The notes beneath the pieces are model-generated. The model did no database searches. It was not told the origin of the DNA and worked only from the letters and a program-made list of their open reading frames with translations. The position numbers were made by a program, and so were the translations under genes. From Anaeramoeba flamelloides (lineage: Eukaryota > Metamonada > Anaeramoebidae), in assembly GCA_027625915.1 (NCBI GenBank), contig JANTQA010000008.1:5387501-5451500 (forward strand): a stretch of 64,000 bases of DNA. Direction: 5' to 3'. Below, one piece after another: positions 48,101 to 59,128 of the stretch. Every line of letters begins with the position of its first letter. Position 1 is the first letter of the stretch.

Positions 48101-51100
48101 TGAACTTCCACTTGATTACCATTTTGGTGTTACTGCTAAAACTGGCTCAATCCATGGTATTACTTTTGCTTTTTTTTTTTTTTATGTTTTTTTGGTTATA
48201 TATTTTGTACCTTAATGGTTAGAAATTAATTTAGCTGAATTTAAAAAATTTTTACAGCTAAAAAAAAGTTGAAATTTAATTCATTTATATAAGCATTACT
48301 TTTTCTACTTTTTGAAATGAGTGCGTTTCACGTTTTTTGATTTTTTCAATATCAAGGTTTTAAATGAGATAAAGTCAAATTAATAAATAGTATTCTTTAA
48401 AATGTTATCACTCTAGAAATTAATATTGAATTGAAGAAATTCTTTATGAAAAAATAATTTAAAAAGAAAAAATTAGTGTTTTTGTTTTCCGAAAATAAAT
48501 TGAAAAAAAAATAATTAAAAAATTACTAAATTTTCTCTTACTTCTGAATGAATAGGCCATTTTTATTTGAGTCGTTTTGTCAAATACTTGATTAAAAATG
48601 TACGGTTTGTTGAAATTTTCTAAAAATTTATGATAACTTTTTTAAAAGTTTGTCTTAATTGAAGAAATATCCAAAAAAATAAAGATTTTTCATTTAAAAT
48701 GTTTCTTATTTTTTCAAAAAAAAAGAATTTTCAATTATCGAAAAATTATTTTTTTGATTAAATCTAATGAAACCTGTTGAAAATTCCAGTTCTTAATTGA
48801 AAGGTTATCCAAAATCAAGATATTTTAAATTCAATTTTTTGATTTTGAGAAAAACAACTAAAATGAATTTTCAATTTCTAAATCATTTTTGGATAATAAA
48901 AAAACTCTTTTTTGAACTAAAAAAAAAAAAAACATTAAATAAAAGAACTGTCATGCATCTTAAATTGTAAAAATAAGAGACAATAAACTCTCAAATACCC
49001 AAAATTTTCTTTTTTTTTTTCATTCAAAGTAACTATTTAAAACTTAATTTAATTTCTTCAGTTTTTGCGAAAAAAAAAGCCATTAATAAATAGAGGTTTT
49101 GATGATAACATGCTTAATTCACGATAAAGTTACAAAAATCGCGATAATTTCCATCAAATCGCGATAATATAATCAAATCGTGATATATCAGAAAATCGCG
49201 ATAATTATTATAAAATCGTGATAAATGCCAAAATATTGCGATTAAAAAGTAATCGCGATATAATAGTTGATGGATTAGTGGGCTAATTGAGAAATATTTT
49301 TACAAAGAAATTTTTTTTGATCGAAAAAACAGTTTATGAAATAAAAGTTATTCTTTGAAAAAACAACAAAAAAGATACTTAGTTCAATCAAGGATCAGAT
49401 CAAAGAGTTTATATTGTGTTTTTATTTGGTTTGGTTGTCAAACCTATCGATCCTTTTAGATCAACAATAATAATAACTAAAGAGAAATAAATATTATCTC
49501 AGTTAATCGTGGTGTTGTAAATTGCGTTGAATAAAAGAGCTTCTAAAACAACCAACCCTTTATCTGCTCTTTAAAGAAGTGTTCTTGGGTTAAATCATCT
49601 TCAATATTTTCAGAAAGCTAAAAGGGGTTGGATAAATTTTTCAAAAGCTTTCACAACATCCTTGCTAGATGATCACCAATTATTAAGATTTTTTATAAAT
49701 TTGTCTTCTTCTTATTCTTCTTCTTTGAGTCCCTTTGTATTGGACAGAAAACACAATTAGATCTTAGAGGTTTTTGTTTGATCGATCACCAATAAGAAGG
49801 AAAATTACTCTTTATTCTTTTTGGTTATTAAAATTGTGAAGGTAAAAATCCATTTTAAGAAAACACACATATTTCATATTCAAGTGTATTACTGGAATGG
49901 GTAATTATTAGTTTGATCATAAAATTTGTTTGAGATTTTATATCTTGTTAAAAAAAAAAATGAAAAGAAAAAAATTTTGTGTTTCCACTACAAACCAAAC
50001 TCATTCCCTTTATAAAAGTTTTCTGCCTTCAAAACTTTCAAACACTTGAAGACGATTCACAACCCTTACAAACACTTTCAAACATTTATTAAAGGGGAAA
50101 GTGTTGTAAAAGTCAAGATATTTTTTACAAGATTTCAAAAAAATAATTTTTCATTTTTTCGCGATTTTATGATTTTTCGCGAGAATGTTGAATATCCCGA
50201 TAAAGTTGGAGTAATCGTGATTTTTTAATACTATCGCGATTTTATTGTTAATGTCATGATATTATAGGTTATCAGCAAAACCTCTAATTATTGATATTAT
50301 TTCAAAAAATTTCAAAAAAAAAATCTCAATATTTCAGAATTGTTAAACTATGGAATGGTTTTTGATATGTTTTAATGCAGATTTCAGTTGATAGTCCACA
50401 TTTCGATTTAAAATCTGTGAGAGAAAAAAAAAAGTGAGACGCACTTAATGAAAAGTTTTACAATATTTTTTACTACCATGATTAATTATATGATTGAAAA
50501 TACAATATGTGTATGCGATGTGAGTGTGTGTTTCAAGAAAATATGGTGAAATTTAAATAAATATTAATTATGCGTATCTATTATTATAATCGTAAATGTT
50601 TTCTGTTGAAGAGTCTAGCCACATACTGTGGATGTGGCCCATACTTAAGGAGTGGGTTGACATTAAAAATGGTATTGTGAAATTGCATTTCGTTTGATTG
50701 AAAAAATGCAAATAACAAAAAAATTTCATAGGATCCTCAAGAAAAAATAATTCGAATAACAAAAAACAATTTTCAAGTTTTTAAATTGATAAAATTCAAA
50801 TAACAAAAAAAAAAAATTTGAGAGGATCCTCATTGGCAATAAATTCAAATTCAAAAAAAAAGTATTTTAAAAGAAATCTCAATTCTAAAAAAAAAATTAA
50901 CTAAAAGTTTATAAGAAATCTCAATTTCCAAAAATCCAAATTTTCAAAAAAAAAATTCATTGTATCTTTTTTTATATTTTCAAATGTTTAAATTTGTTCA
51001 ATTTGAATCAAATTGTTTTCTTTCAGTTCAAAATCACTTTAATTCACTTCAATATAATTTGTGGTTGTTTTTTAGCCATCTATATTTGATTAAGTAAAAA

Positions 51101-54100
51101 TTTAATAATATTTTTTTTGTAATTCTTGAGAAAACAATAACTAATTTGAGAAAAAGTAAAAAAAAATTGAAAAAAAAACAATTTTCGGTATCTCAAAAAA
51201 CGCCAAAGAGCTGCACTTTGAAACTAAGATAGTTATCTTCAAAATTATATATTCTCAACAATTCATATTGGAAATCGAGTACCGATCTTTGGAACTGTTT
51301 TCTAAAAATTTCCTCGTTTTTGAAAAATTGATTTTTAGAAGATCGATCATATATCACTTGTTGGTTAGTTTTTGATTGCTATTAAGCACTCATAAAAATT
51401 ACAATTTTTTTTTTTAAATTTCTAAAAAGTTATTTTTTCTCCATAATAACTAGACCCTTAATTAATATTTTTTTAAATGATTTGGCCAATAGTTCGAGTC
51501 AGATTTATATTTGATTTTTTTATTTAATTTTTACTATATTTTAATTTTTGACTTTTTAAAATCTAGCCATAAAATAAAAAATATTATTGAAGAAGAGAGT
51601 GTTTAGATCAAAAATTATTTTCCAAGATCTGGATTAATTTAGATTGGTAAATTCAAATTTCACAAAGATTTTATTCAAATTTTTACTAATAACAAAATTA
51701 AAAAAAAAATGCTCTTTTTCGAAGATTATTTTATTACCTTTGAATAATATTTAAAAGTTATTTTTTATTTTTGATTAAAAAATTTAGGTATGATTACTTT
51801 ATCTATTAAAAAGGTTGATTTTTGTTTTATTCCAATATAATAAATGAAATTATTTTACAATTTTTTTTTTTGTTTTGTTTTTTCAAGTATTTTCTATTGT
51901 TTAAATAAAAGTTTTAAAAAATTATTCAGATTAAACTTTTAATTTTGGCCTAAAGAAATTAATTTCATTTTTCTCTTGATTGAATATTTATTAAAAATTT
52001 ATCTAAAAAAAAAATGAAAATTTCTCAGTAATATATTTTTTTATTTATTTTTTTTATCATAAAATTAAAAAACTTTTTTGGATTTTTATTATTAATAAAT
52101 CAATGCATTGGTTTTTTAATTACTATTACTGTAATAAAATTTCTTATTTAAAAAATTAAAAAAAAAATAAAATCTTTAAAGAAAATGTAAAAATGAATAA
52201 TTATTATTTTTTTTTCCAAAAACAAAAAAAAAATACAATAACATAACTACTTTATCTTTGAACTATTTTGACTTTTTATTATAATTCAGATTTGGATTAA
52301 AGACAAATAAAAAAATAAATATATTAGTACATCAATATCATTTTAAATCTTTTCTTTTAAACTTGATGAAATTTAAACAAATCCGAGGTGCTAAGGGATA
52401 TATATAAGATAATATAATGTTTATTAAACTCTTTTATTTTTTTTTTTAATTACCTTTTATAAAATAAACACAAATAATAACAATAAAAATAACATTTATT
52501 TAAAGATTATCATGATTTGATTAAATTTATTATGAAAGATCTGGACAAAGGTAAAACTGAAATCACTGAATCAGATAAAAAAAAAGAGCAAGAATATATT
52601 GAAAAAAAATCAAGTATCTATAAAACTCACAAAGAAATTCAACAAGAATTAACTTCCTTATTAAATGAAAAAAATGATCTTTTTGAATTTACACAAAAGG
52701 AAGATCCAGAAAATGAAGTGTTAAGATTTCTTACTCATGTGACGACTCAAAATAAAAAATTAAATACAATACTTGAAAATATATTTGATTTTACAAATTA
52801 CCATGCTAGAAATCAACCAACTGGTACAGAATTGCATTTAATTTTACAAGATTTAGAAAACGAAATGTTACAAAATGGCGAAGAAATATTTTCAATAGAA
52901 AACCAATTAAATAAATTATCAAACTTTTTCGAAGAAGATGTAAATTTTTTATTTTTTTTTTTTTTTTTTTTTTCTCTATTCAATTTTATTAAAATCAACC
53001 TTACTTGTTGCCCTTATTATTATTATTATTTAAAATTCTTTTTTTATGTTTTGTTAAATTAAATCAGTGTAGTGTTTTTGTAATTAAGTTTATCACAATG
53101 TTGGTATAAATATTTGGAATCATTTCTGTAAAATTCATTTCACCCATTTTGTGTATTTTTTTTTGTAAATTATGAAACGAAATGAATAATTTTGTTTAAA
53201 ATTTGTTTTGAAAGCAGAAAAATTGGATTTACATCAAAATTCAAATATTTGAATGGATATATTTTTTTTGGTTTACTAATAAATTCAGATTTCTTTAATA
53301 AAATTTTAAATTCAATTTCCATTTTTGTAATGAACTCAACAAATAAAACAACTAAAGAGAAAGACTTTTTTGAAGGGTCAACTAATTTTATAAGGTTTCT
53401 TTACATTTAAGCCAATAGAATACTTTATTCAAAACTGTTATAAAAAAATTTTAAAAAGGAAAATGAAGTAAAAATTTTCGGATATTTATTTGAATTTATC
53501 AGTATTATCGATTTAATTCGAATTGCTCGATATTTTGAAAGATTTGATTATTATTTTCTTAATTTTTGGTAAAACGAATTCTCTTTCATTTTAATTCTGA
53601 ATTTGAACCTTTTAAATAATCCAATTAATTTGCTATAAATAATGAAAGACTGTTGTCAAAATAAACCATTCAAAAAAGTTTAATCTGTGTTTCAAAATAA
53701 AAACTGTGTTTCTCTTTTATTGAAGGCCTATAAATTAATCAATAAAAGAAACCAACAATAAATAATTAGTGAATCTGTTATTGGATTCTTAAAGTTCTAT
53801 TATTAAAAAAGAAATTCTAAAAATAAAGGAACAAATTGGAAAATTTATCTCGAAAAATTAAAGTTCAATTTTTGAGAAAATTTTTACAATCAAAAAATAT
53901 TAAAAATTTTATAATAGAAAAAATCAAGAAAAATTTGCATGAATAATTCAAATTTTACTGAAAATAACTATATTGTACTTTCAAAATTGATTTGAGCTTA
54001 GATATACTATTGGATGATGAATTAGATGTCGTATTAGAACAAGAAGAAAACAAGTACAGGTTTTATTTTGAATCATGGGTTGTAGGCTTTGGTCACGCTT

Positions 54101-55532
54101 TTTTTTTAATCACTGTAAATGTGATCTGGAAATTCTAATTTTCCTAAATACCTTTGAGAAATAACAAAACAAATTTCATTGCTTTTTAATTACAACTCGT
54201 TAAAAGAAAGTTAAAAAAAATATTTTTTTATAAAAATAATACAAATAAAACGATTAAATAATAGATTATTCATTGTCATTATATTTCCATCAAGTGTCAT
54301 AGAGTGTCGTAGAGTGCCTATCTTTTCCAGAATTTAAGTTTTTATTCGGAAAATCTATTGATTTCCTAAGAAATCCTAGAAAAAGTAACGGAAGTTTTTC
54401 CAGAAATTAAAAAGATAGAGCACAATCAAAGATTATTTTTATATATTCTTTTAAATTCTGCAAAATCTAACAACAAACAGGTGAACTTTTAATACTCACT
54501 CTAAAAAAAAAAAATGATTATTTCAAAACCCACACCAGATATTGTAAATTGTTACGAATTATTATTTAACTAATTTGGAAGATTGTAAAATACATCTACA
54601 TTGGCATATATTTTGACTTCTGTGGGTTTGAATTTTAACGTTTTTAAAAAAAAAAAATCGAAAAGTTTTTTTAAAGGTCCAAAATTAATGAGTTTTACTC
54701 TTGAACAATTGAGATTTTTGATCGCTTTTGGATTTGGGAAAAAAGTGAAATTTTTTTTTTTATAGTTCAAAGTATATTAATTCAAAAAAAAAAAAAAAAA
54801 AAAAAAAAAACAGTGCACTCTATAATATGTGATAAAAATCTCTAGAAGGTGGTCAATGGCACAATAAGAATTTTATGAATAAAAAAAGTAAAAATAAAAT
54901 TTCCACAATCTATGATAATTAATTTGTTATCCCACTCTCAAAAAAACAATATTATTTGAATTTATTATTAGTTTTTTTTTACTAAAAAACTCAAAAAGCA
55001 ATATTTAATTATAATTAATGTTGTTTAAATATAAAAAAAACAAAAACTTAACCTTCCAGGAAGGATGTAAATTTTGATTTTTTTCGTTATTCCTATTTTA
55101 TTATTATTATTAATTTTAAATAAAACAAAAGATTTTTTTATTCAAATTAATTATTTTAATTTTTTTTCACAGACTATTTATTAGAAAATAAAATTACTAA
55201 ATATTATATTTCATTTTATTAAATATATATCAAAAAAAAAAAATAATTTTATTATAAAAAAAAAGGTTGTAAGCAAACATGAATATTTAGTTGGTACACT
55301 TGAAACATTACAAAGCAGCATTGATGATTTTCACTTCCTTATCAAACAACAAAAAATTGGGCATGAATCATTAAAGGGTGAATGGACCCGTGAAACTAAA
55401 AATATTAATTATGAAGTCTCAAAAAAATCACATTTAACTTTCTGGATTTTCTGTATTGTATGTCAATTTTTATTAGCGATTTTTGTTTGGTATTATAAGT
55501 ATGAACAAAAACAAAAAATTAAAGTATTATAA
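39188..55532 (+). CDS. ERGIC-53/LMAN1-like L-type lectin cargo receptor, four exons
   Basis: Type I membrane lectin carrying high-mannose glycoproteins from ER to Golgi. Exons: 39188-39501, 47780-48156, 52506-52939, 55266-55532; introns of 8278, 4349 and 2326 bp, phases 2,1,0. Product 463 residues (human ERGIC-53 about 510). Signal peptide: residues 1-24, ending near SLA; a second Met at residue 7 (39206) is an equally good start. Lectin domain about 27-240: GADGLAIW (D100), FGSRNHFTGLGVFLDTYDN with calcium/mannose ligand positions D131, D134, N135, and YHD (H233, D234). Cys169 and Cys206 match the conserved disulfide. Exon 3 encodes a Glu/Lys-rich, probably coiled-coil, stalk. A transmembrane segment spans about 432-451, followed by a 12-residue tail ending KIKVL, which fits the KXKXX COPI retrieval signal. 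The calcium loop matches ERGIC-53 more closely than VIP36. Confidence 0.93.
41345..41938. mobile_element. TIR element in lectin intron 1, about 594 bp
   Basis: Near-perfect inverted ends of about 55 bp: AAGACCACAAAAGCAAAGAG on the left, CTCTTTGATTTTGTGGTCTT on the right, continuing through GTTCAGTAATTATTGTACTG. Two short open frames inside (41339-41542, 41539-41727) are lysine-rich and match no transposase family I know. Confidence 0.8.
42822..42855. repeat. Perfect palindrome hairpin TTGTACGCGTACAA
   Basis: A 14-bp perfect palindrome extended by imperfect arms (AATTACTC and its partner AAGAATAATT) in lectin intron 1. The CpG-containing core is unusual for this sequence. Confidence 0.6.
43124..44379 (+). 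mobile_element. ATCGCGAT-array element, copy 1 (lectin intron 1)
   Basis: 1256 bp. Outer inverted ends resemble AGAGGTTTTGATGATAAC and are flanked by ATT on both sides, a possible 3-bp duplication. Inside each end is an array of ATCGCGATA-like units spaced about 15-26 bp (43156-43332 on the left; 44237-44335 on the right). The middle 0.9 kb is shared with 49092-50285 and has no long open frame. Confidence 0.8.
44602..45718 (+). mobile_element. TTAA-flanked element K, copy 2 (uninterrupted)
   Basis: 1117 bp between TTAA at 44598-44601 and TTAA at 45719-45722; ends GGGAGTAGTC and GACTAGTCCC are inverted. Reference copy for the interrupted 21597-24476 element and the inverted 56945-58495 copy. 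In lectin intron 1; no transposase frame. Confidence 0.85.
45915..46446 (+). mobile_element. Tc1/mariner-like element D, copy 2
   Basis: 532 bp flanked by TA. Left AACTAAAATTCAAAATTTTCC, right AAAATTTTGAATTGGGGTT, inverted. Body as in copies at 32327 and 34199. Lectin intron 1. Confidence 0.85.
49092..50285 (+). mobile_element. ATCGCGAT-array element, copy 2 (lectin intron 2)
   Basis: 1194 bp. Left end AGAGGTTTTGATGATAAC, right end GTTATCAGCAAAACCTCT, flanked by AAT on both sides. Arrays of ATCGCGATAA-like units lie at about 49120-49262 and 50157-50242. Same orientation as copy 1, which lies in the previous intron. Confidence 0.82.
50648..51452 (+). mobile_element. Possible further TTAA-flanked element
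   Basis: TTAAGGAGTGGG on the left and CTAGACCCTTAA on the right look like decayed ends of the TTAA family, about 0.8 kb apart in lectin intron 2. No second copy of the interior was recognised, so this is tentative. Confidence 0.3.
51718..52408 (+). repeat. Left arm of a large inverted duplication
   Basis: About 690 bp whose reverse complement recurs at 56251-56935. Shared stretches include AAATCCGAGGTGCTAAGGGA, TCTTTGAACTATTTTGACTT and CATTTTTCTCTTGATTG. The arm ends about 100 bp before lectin exon 3. Confidence 0.8.
53460..54110 (+). repeat. Family J repeat, copy 1
   Basis: Similar to 62990-63350 and, inverted, to about 57040-57545 (shared TTAAAGTTCTATTATT and AAGAAATTCTAAAAAT-type stretches). 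In lectin intron 3. A short coding-like stretch near 53995-54055 lies inside this repeat and is not a lectin exon. Confidence 0.55.
54784..54810 (+). repeat. A27 homopolymer
   Basis: The longest pure A run in the window, in lectin intron 3. No retroposon body was recognised upstream, so it is recorded as a simple repeat. Confidence 0.9.
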
Positions 55533-55938
55533 GATGTTGATTTATTTAAAAAAAAACAAATCTTATTCCTATTTAGAAAATATCAAAAATATTCTTTTAC
55601 AATTCATTTAAAAGATATTTTCTAAAACATGAATTATCAAAATAACTTTTTTTTTCTTTTTATTTTTTCTTAAAAAAATTTCGCTTTTTGTTTTATTTTC
55701 CAATAAAAAAGATAAAATAAATAAATTTAACAAAAGGAAATAATATTATTAGAATTGGATATTTATTTTTTTTATTTTTTATTTGGATGAATTGTTTTTT
55801 GAGAAAGGGAAATATATCAAGTAAGGTTAGATTAGATCCTGGTTTTTGAATATAGATGTATGTGTAAAATTTTCATGTATGTAAACTCAAATTCTAAATT
55901 TTTAAAACCAAAATTCAATTTTTGAAAAAAAAAATCTA

Positions 55939-56250
55939 AACTAAAATTCAAAATTTTCCACACAGCTAAAATAGTCCAAACAATCACAATAATACAATTT
56001 CATTTAAATTGAAAATAATTTTGATTTTTGTAAAATATGAAAATCATTTTTTTATCTTTTTGTTTTTTGTATTCATTTCATTTTTTGAATTATGTACCTT
56101 GTTTTGTTCGATCAAAATATTTTTTTTTCAATGATTGATATTAGGTTAGTGTTGAGTTGCTCGAAATAGAAGAACTCAAGTAAAATTAGCTGGTAGCTAT
56201 TAACCATTTGATTGATCAATATTCCTAATAGAATTTCAACAAATTTACCC
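55939..56250 (+). mobile_element. Tc1/mariner-like element D, copy 4, right half replaced
   Basis: Left end AACTAAAATTCAAAATTTTCC after TA. Similarity to 45915-46446 runs to about AATTTACCCATAG and then stops exactly where the inverted-duplication arm begins. Confidence 0.75.
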
Positions 56251-56935
56251 ATAGATATATATCCCTTAGCACCTCGGATTTGTCTAAATTTCATCGAGTT
56301 TTTAAAAAAAGATTTAAAATGATATCGATGTACTAATACATTAATTTTCTTATTTGTCTTTAATACAGATTTAAATTATAATTAAAAGTCAAAATAGTTC
56401 AAAGATAAAGTAGTTAAGTTATTGAATTTTTTTTTTGAAATTGGAAAAAATTAGAATAATACTATTCATTTTTAACATTTTTTTAAAAGATTTTTATTTT
56501 TATTTTGTTTTTTTAAATCAGAAATTTTATTACAGTAATAGTAATTAAAAAACCAACACGTCGATTTATTAATAATAATAATCAAACAATATTACTAATT
56601 TTATGATAAAAAAAATAAAAAAATAAATTACTGAAAAAAATTCATTTTCTTTTGAAAAAATTTCAATAAATATCCAATCAAGAGAAAAATGAAATTCATT
56701 TCTTTAAGCCAAAATTAAATTTTTAATATGATTAATTTTCTAAAACTTTTATTTAAGAAATAGATAATAATTGAAAAACAAAAAAAAATTGTAAAATAAT
56801 TTTGTTATTAAATTGAAATATAACAAATATAAATTACTTTTTAATCGATAAAATATTTAAACCTAAATCAAAAAAAAAATAAAAAATAACTTTTAAATAT
56901 TATTCCAATATAATAAAATAATCTCCTAAAACAAA
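56251..56935 (-). repeat. Right arm of a large inverted duplication
   Basis: Reverse complement of 51718-52408. The arm begins with TATATATCCCTTAGCACCTC inside the broken D element. Together the arms enclose lectin exons 3 and 4. Confidence 0.8.
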
Positions 56936-56944
56936 TTATTTTAT

Positions 56945-58495
56945 TTGAGTTATTGGTGGTATTCTCTACTTACAAATTTTGGATATGCCAAGTGTCAAAA
57001 AACCTAATTGACTAAGAAAGCCATAAATGAAAATTAGTTTACTCTGATCAAAATAATGCGTGTACAATGACTTAAATCTGTATTTCAAATATAATCCGTG
57101 CTTTTTTTTTCTTCTTGTTCCAAGGTAACATACAATCTACTGCCAAATAGTGTAACTAAGTTCAAATCAATTTTGACAGTAAATATATGTATATTCTCAG
57201 TAAAATTTAAATTATTAATGCATTTTATTGAAAATTTTCCATAATATTCTTTATTTTTTTGAAATTTTTGGTTTTTTTGATGATTAAAATTTTCTATAAA
57301 AAATTTACTCTATTTTTTGAGATAAAATTTGCAATTTGATCCTTCATTTTTAGAATTTCTTATTAAATAATAGAACTTTAAGATACCAATACCATATTTT
57401 TTAGGGTTTATTATATTGTCAATTTCTTTGATCAGTTGAGTTATGGGACTTCTATAACAAAAAAACACTTTTTTATTTTGATGTACACATTAAATTTTTT
57501 TGAACGCTTTATTTTGACTACAGTAGTGAGACCAATTTTTTTTTTCGATTTTTTCTGAAAAAGAAATCTATTAAATTCATTTTATTTCTCATATTATAAC
57601 AAGTTTTTACCTAGTTTATTGCCATTTTGATCATTATTATACAACAATAAGTCTTGGTTGCCATTAATATTAATATAAATTTTTTTTTTCTTTTTTGAGA
57701 TAAAACTTTTCGTTCACAAAAAAAAAAGATAGAATGAATAGATTAAAAAATTATTGTGTATTTTAAGAAGAGAAGTTATAAAAATTAAAATTTTAAAGTC
57801 ATGTAAAAATTTTACCCTGAAATTTTGTTTTTGTTTTAAGATATAATTTGGTTTTTCAAAATAAAAATTTCTTCAAGATATTTGGGAATTAGTTAATTTG
57901 GTCCGCAAAATTCAAAATCGATTTTTTGTTACCAAAAATGATTTGAATTATAATAAGGATTCTTGTGAATAAGACCAAACAATTTGATAAAAAACTTTTT
58001 TACAATTTTTTTTCATTTTTTGAAAACCAGAAAACAACTTTTTTGATGCATTAAAGAAAAAAATTTTTTGCATAATAGATCTCAATTTAATTGATAAAAT
58101 GTAGTTAAGCTTCTACCAAATATTCATTTATTGAATCACCTATACTTCAATTAGTTTTATTGGCTAAGATTTGAATTGAAATATTAATCAAAGAAAAAGA
58201 AACCAAATAGAAAATTTGCTATCGAAATCAAGACTTTACAACAAACAACGAAAAATATGTTATCACTTTTTTAAGAATTAACTTAATTCTTAAATAAAAT
58301 AATAGGTTACTTTTCTTCTTTTTATATTGGAAACATGTAAAGTTTGGTTTTCAAAAAAGAGACTCAAATCAATAATTTTTTTTAAATTGGGTTAATTCCT
58401 CCATTTCATAAGTAGAAACACAGATTACAAAAAAAAAAATTTTCAAGATCTTGACAAGATTTCATTTTATTTTCTAAAATGAGTACTCCCTTACA
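56945..58495 (-). mobile_element. TTAA-type element K, copy 3, inverted, carrying a J insertion
   Basis: The reverse complement follows 44602-45718 from GGGAGTAC at 58495 down to the segment with TTTGTAAGTAGAGAATACCAC. The last part, including the far TTAA end, is missing at 56945. A family J copy at about 57040-57545 interrupts it. Confidence 0.7.
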
Positions 58496-59128
58496 TGAAA
58501 TTGTTTTATTTTCTTCATTTGAACGGTTTTAATTGTTATAGAAAATTTTGAATTATAGTTTGGATTAAGTTTTAGATTATTGATAAAAAAATAAGAATTT
58601 CCATATGGAATTACAGTTTGATTTATGATTTTTAAATTTTATTCGTTTTTAAAATTAAGGTTTGAAATATTCATAAAAATCGATCTAAGAGAGAAAACAT
58701 AAATATTGATAAACATTTTTATAATTTTTGAATTTAATTACGAATTACCACTAAAGAATTTTATGAACTTTTTTTGAAATCGCCTATTGTATAATGGATT
58801 GAAATAAAAATCTTTAAATTACTTTACTCAACATAAAATAAAAAATTAAATAAATTGTTAAAAAAATGGAATCAATATGTAAAACTTTAATCTTTATGAA
58901 ATGAAAAAAATATAAAATTAAATTTTTGAGTTTTTTTTTCTTTTTTTTTATTAAAAAATTTCTTTTTATTTCTTTTTACCAAATAATTTTAAGAAAAAAT
59001 TCAATAGGCAAATCATTTTTTTTTTTTTCAGAGTTAATTTTGTTTTGAAAATAAATACTGTTTAGGCCTATTAAAGTAAAATAATTGATAGTAAAAAAAA
59101 AGAATAAATAAATCAATTATAAAATAAA

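Larger units (their letters stand above)
55533..59128. other. Intergenic region between convergent lectin and TPR genes
   Basis: Consists mostly of a truncated D element (55939-56250), the right arm of the inverted duplication, and an inverted K copy with a J insertion. The last 600 bp before the TPR stop are A+T-rich with nothing recognisable. Both flanking genes end toward it. Confidence 0.65.

Noticed and set aside
50568-50762. Minus-strand open frame with less biased sequence
   Set aside because: No domain or splice context; it overlaps the end of a possible TTAA-type element.
53990-54060. Coding-like acidic stretch in lectin intron 3
   Set aside because: Exons 3 and 4 join in phase without it, and it lies in a repeat whose other copy (about 63310) does not code there.
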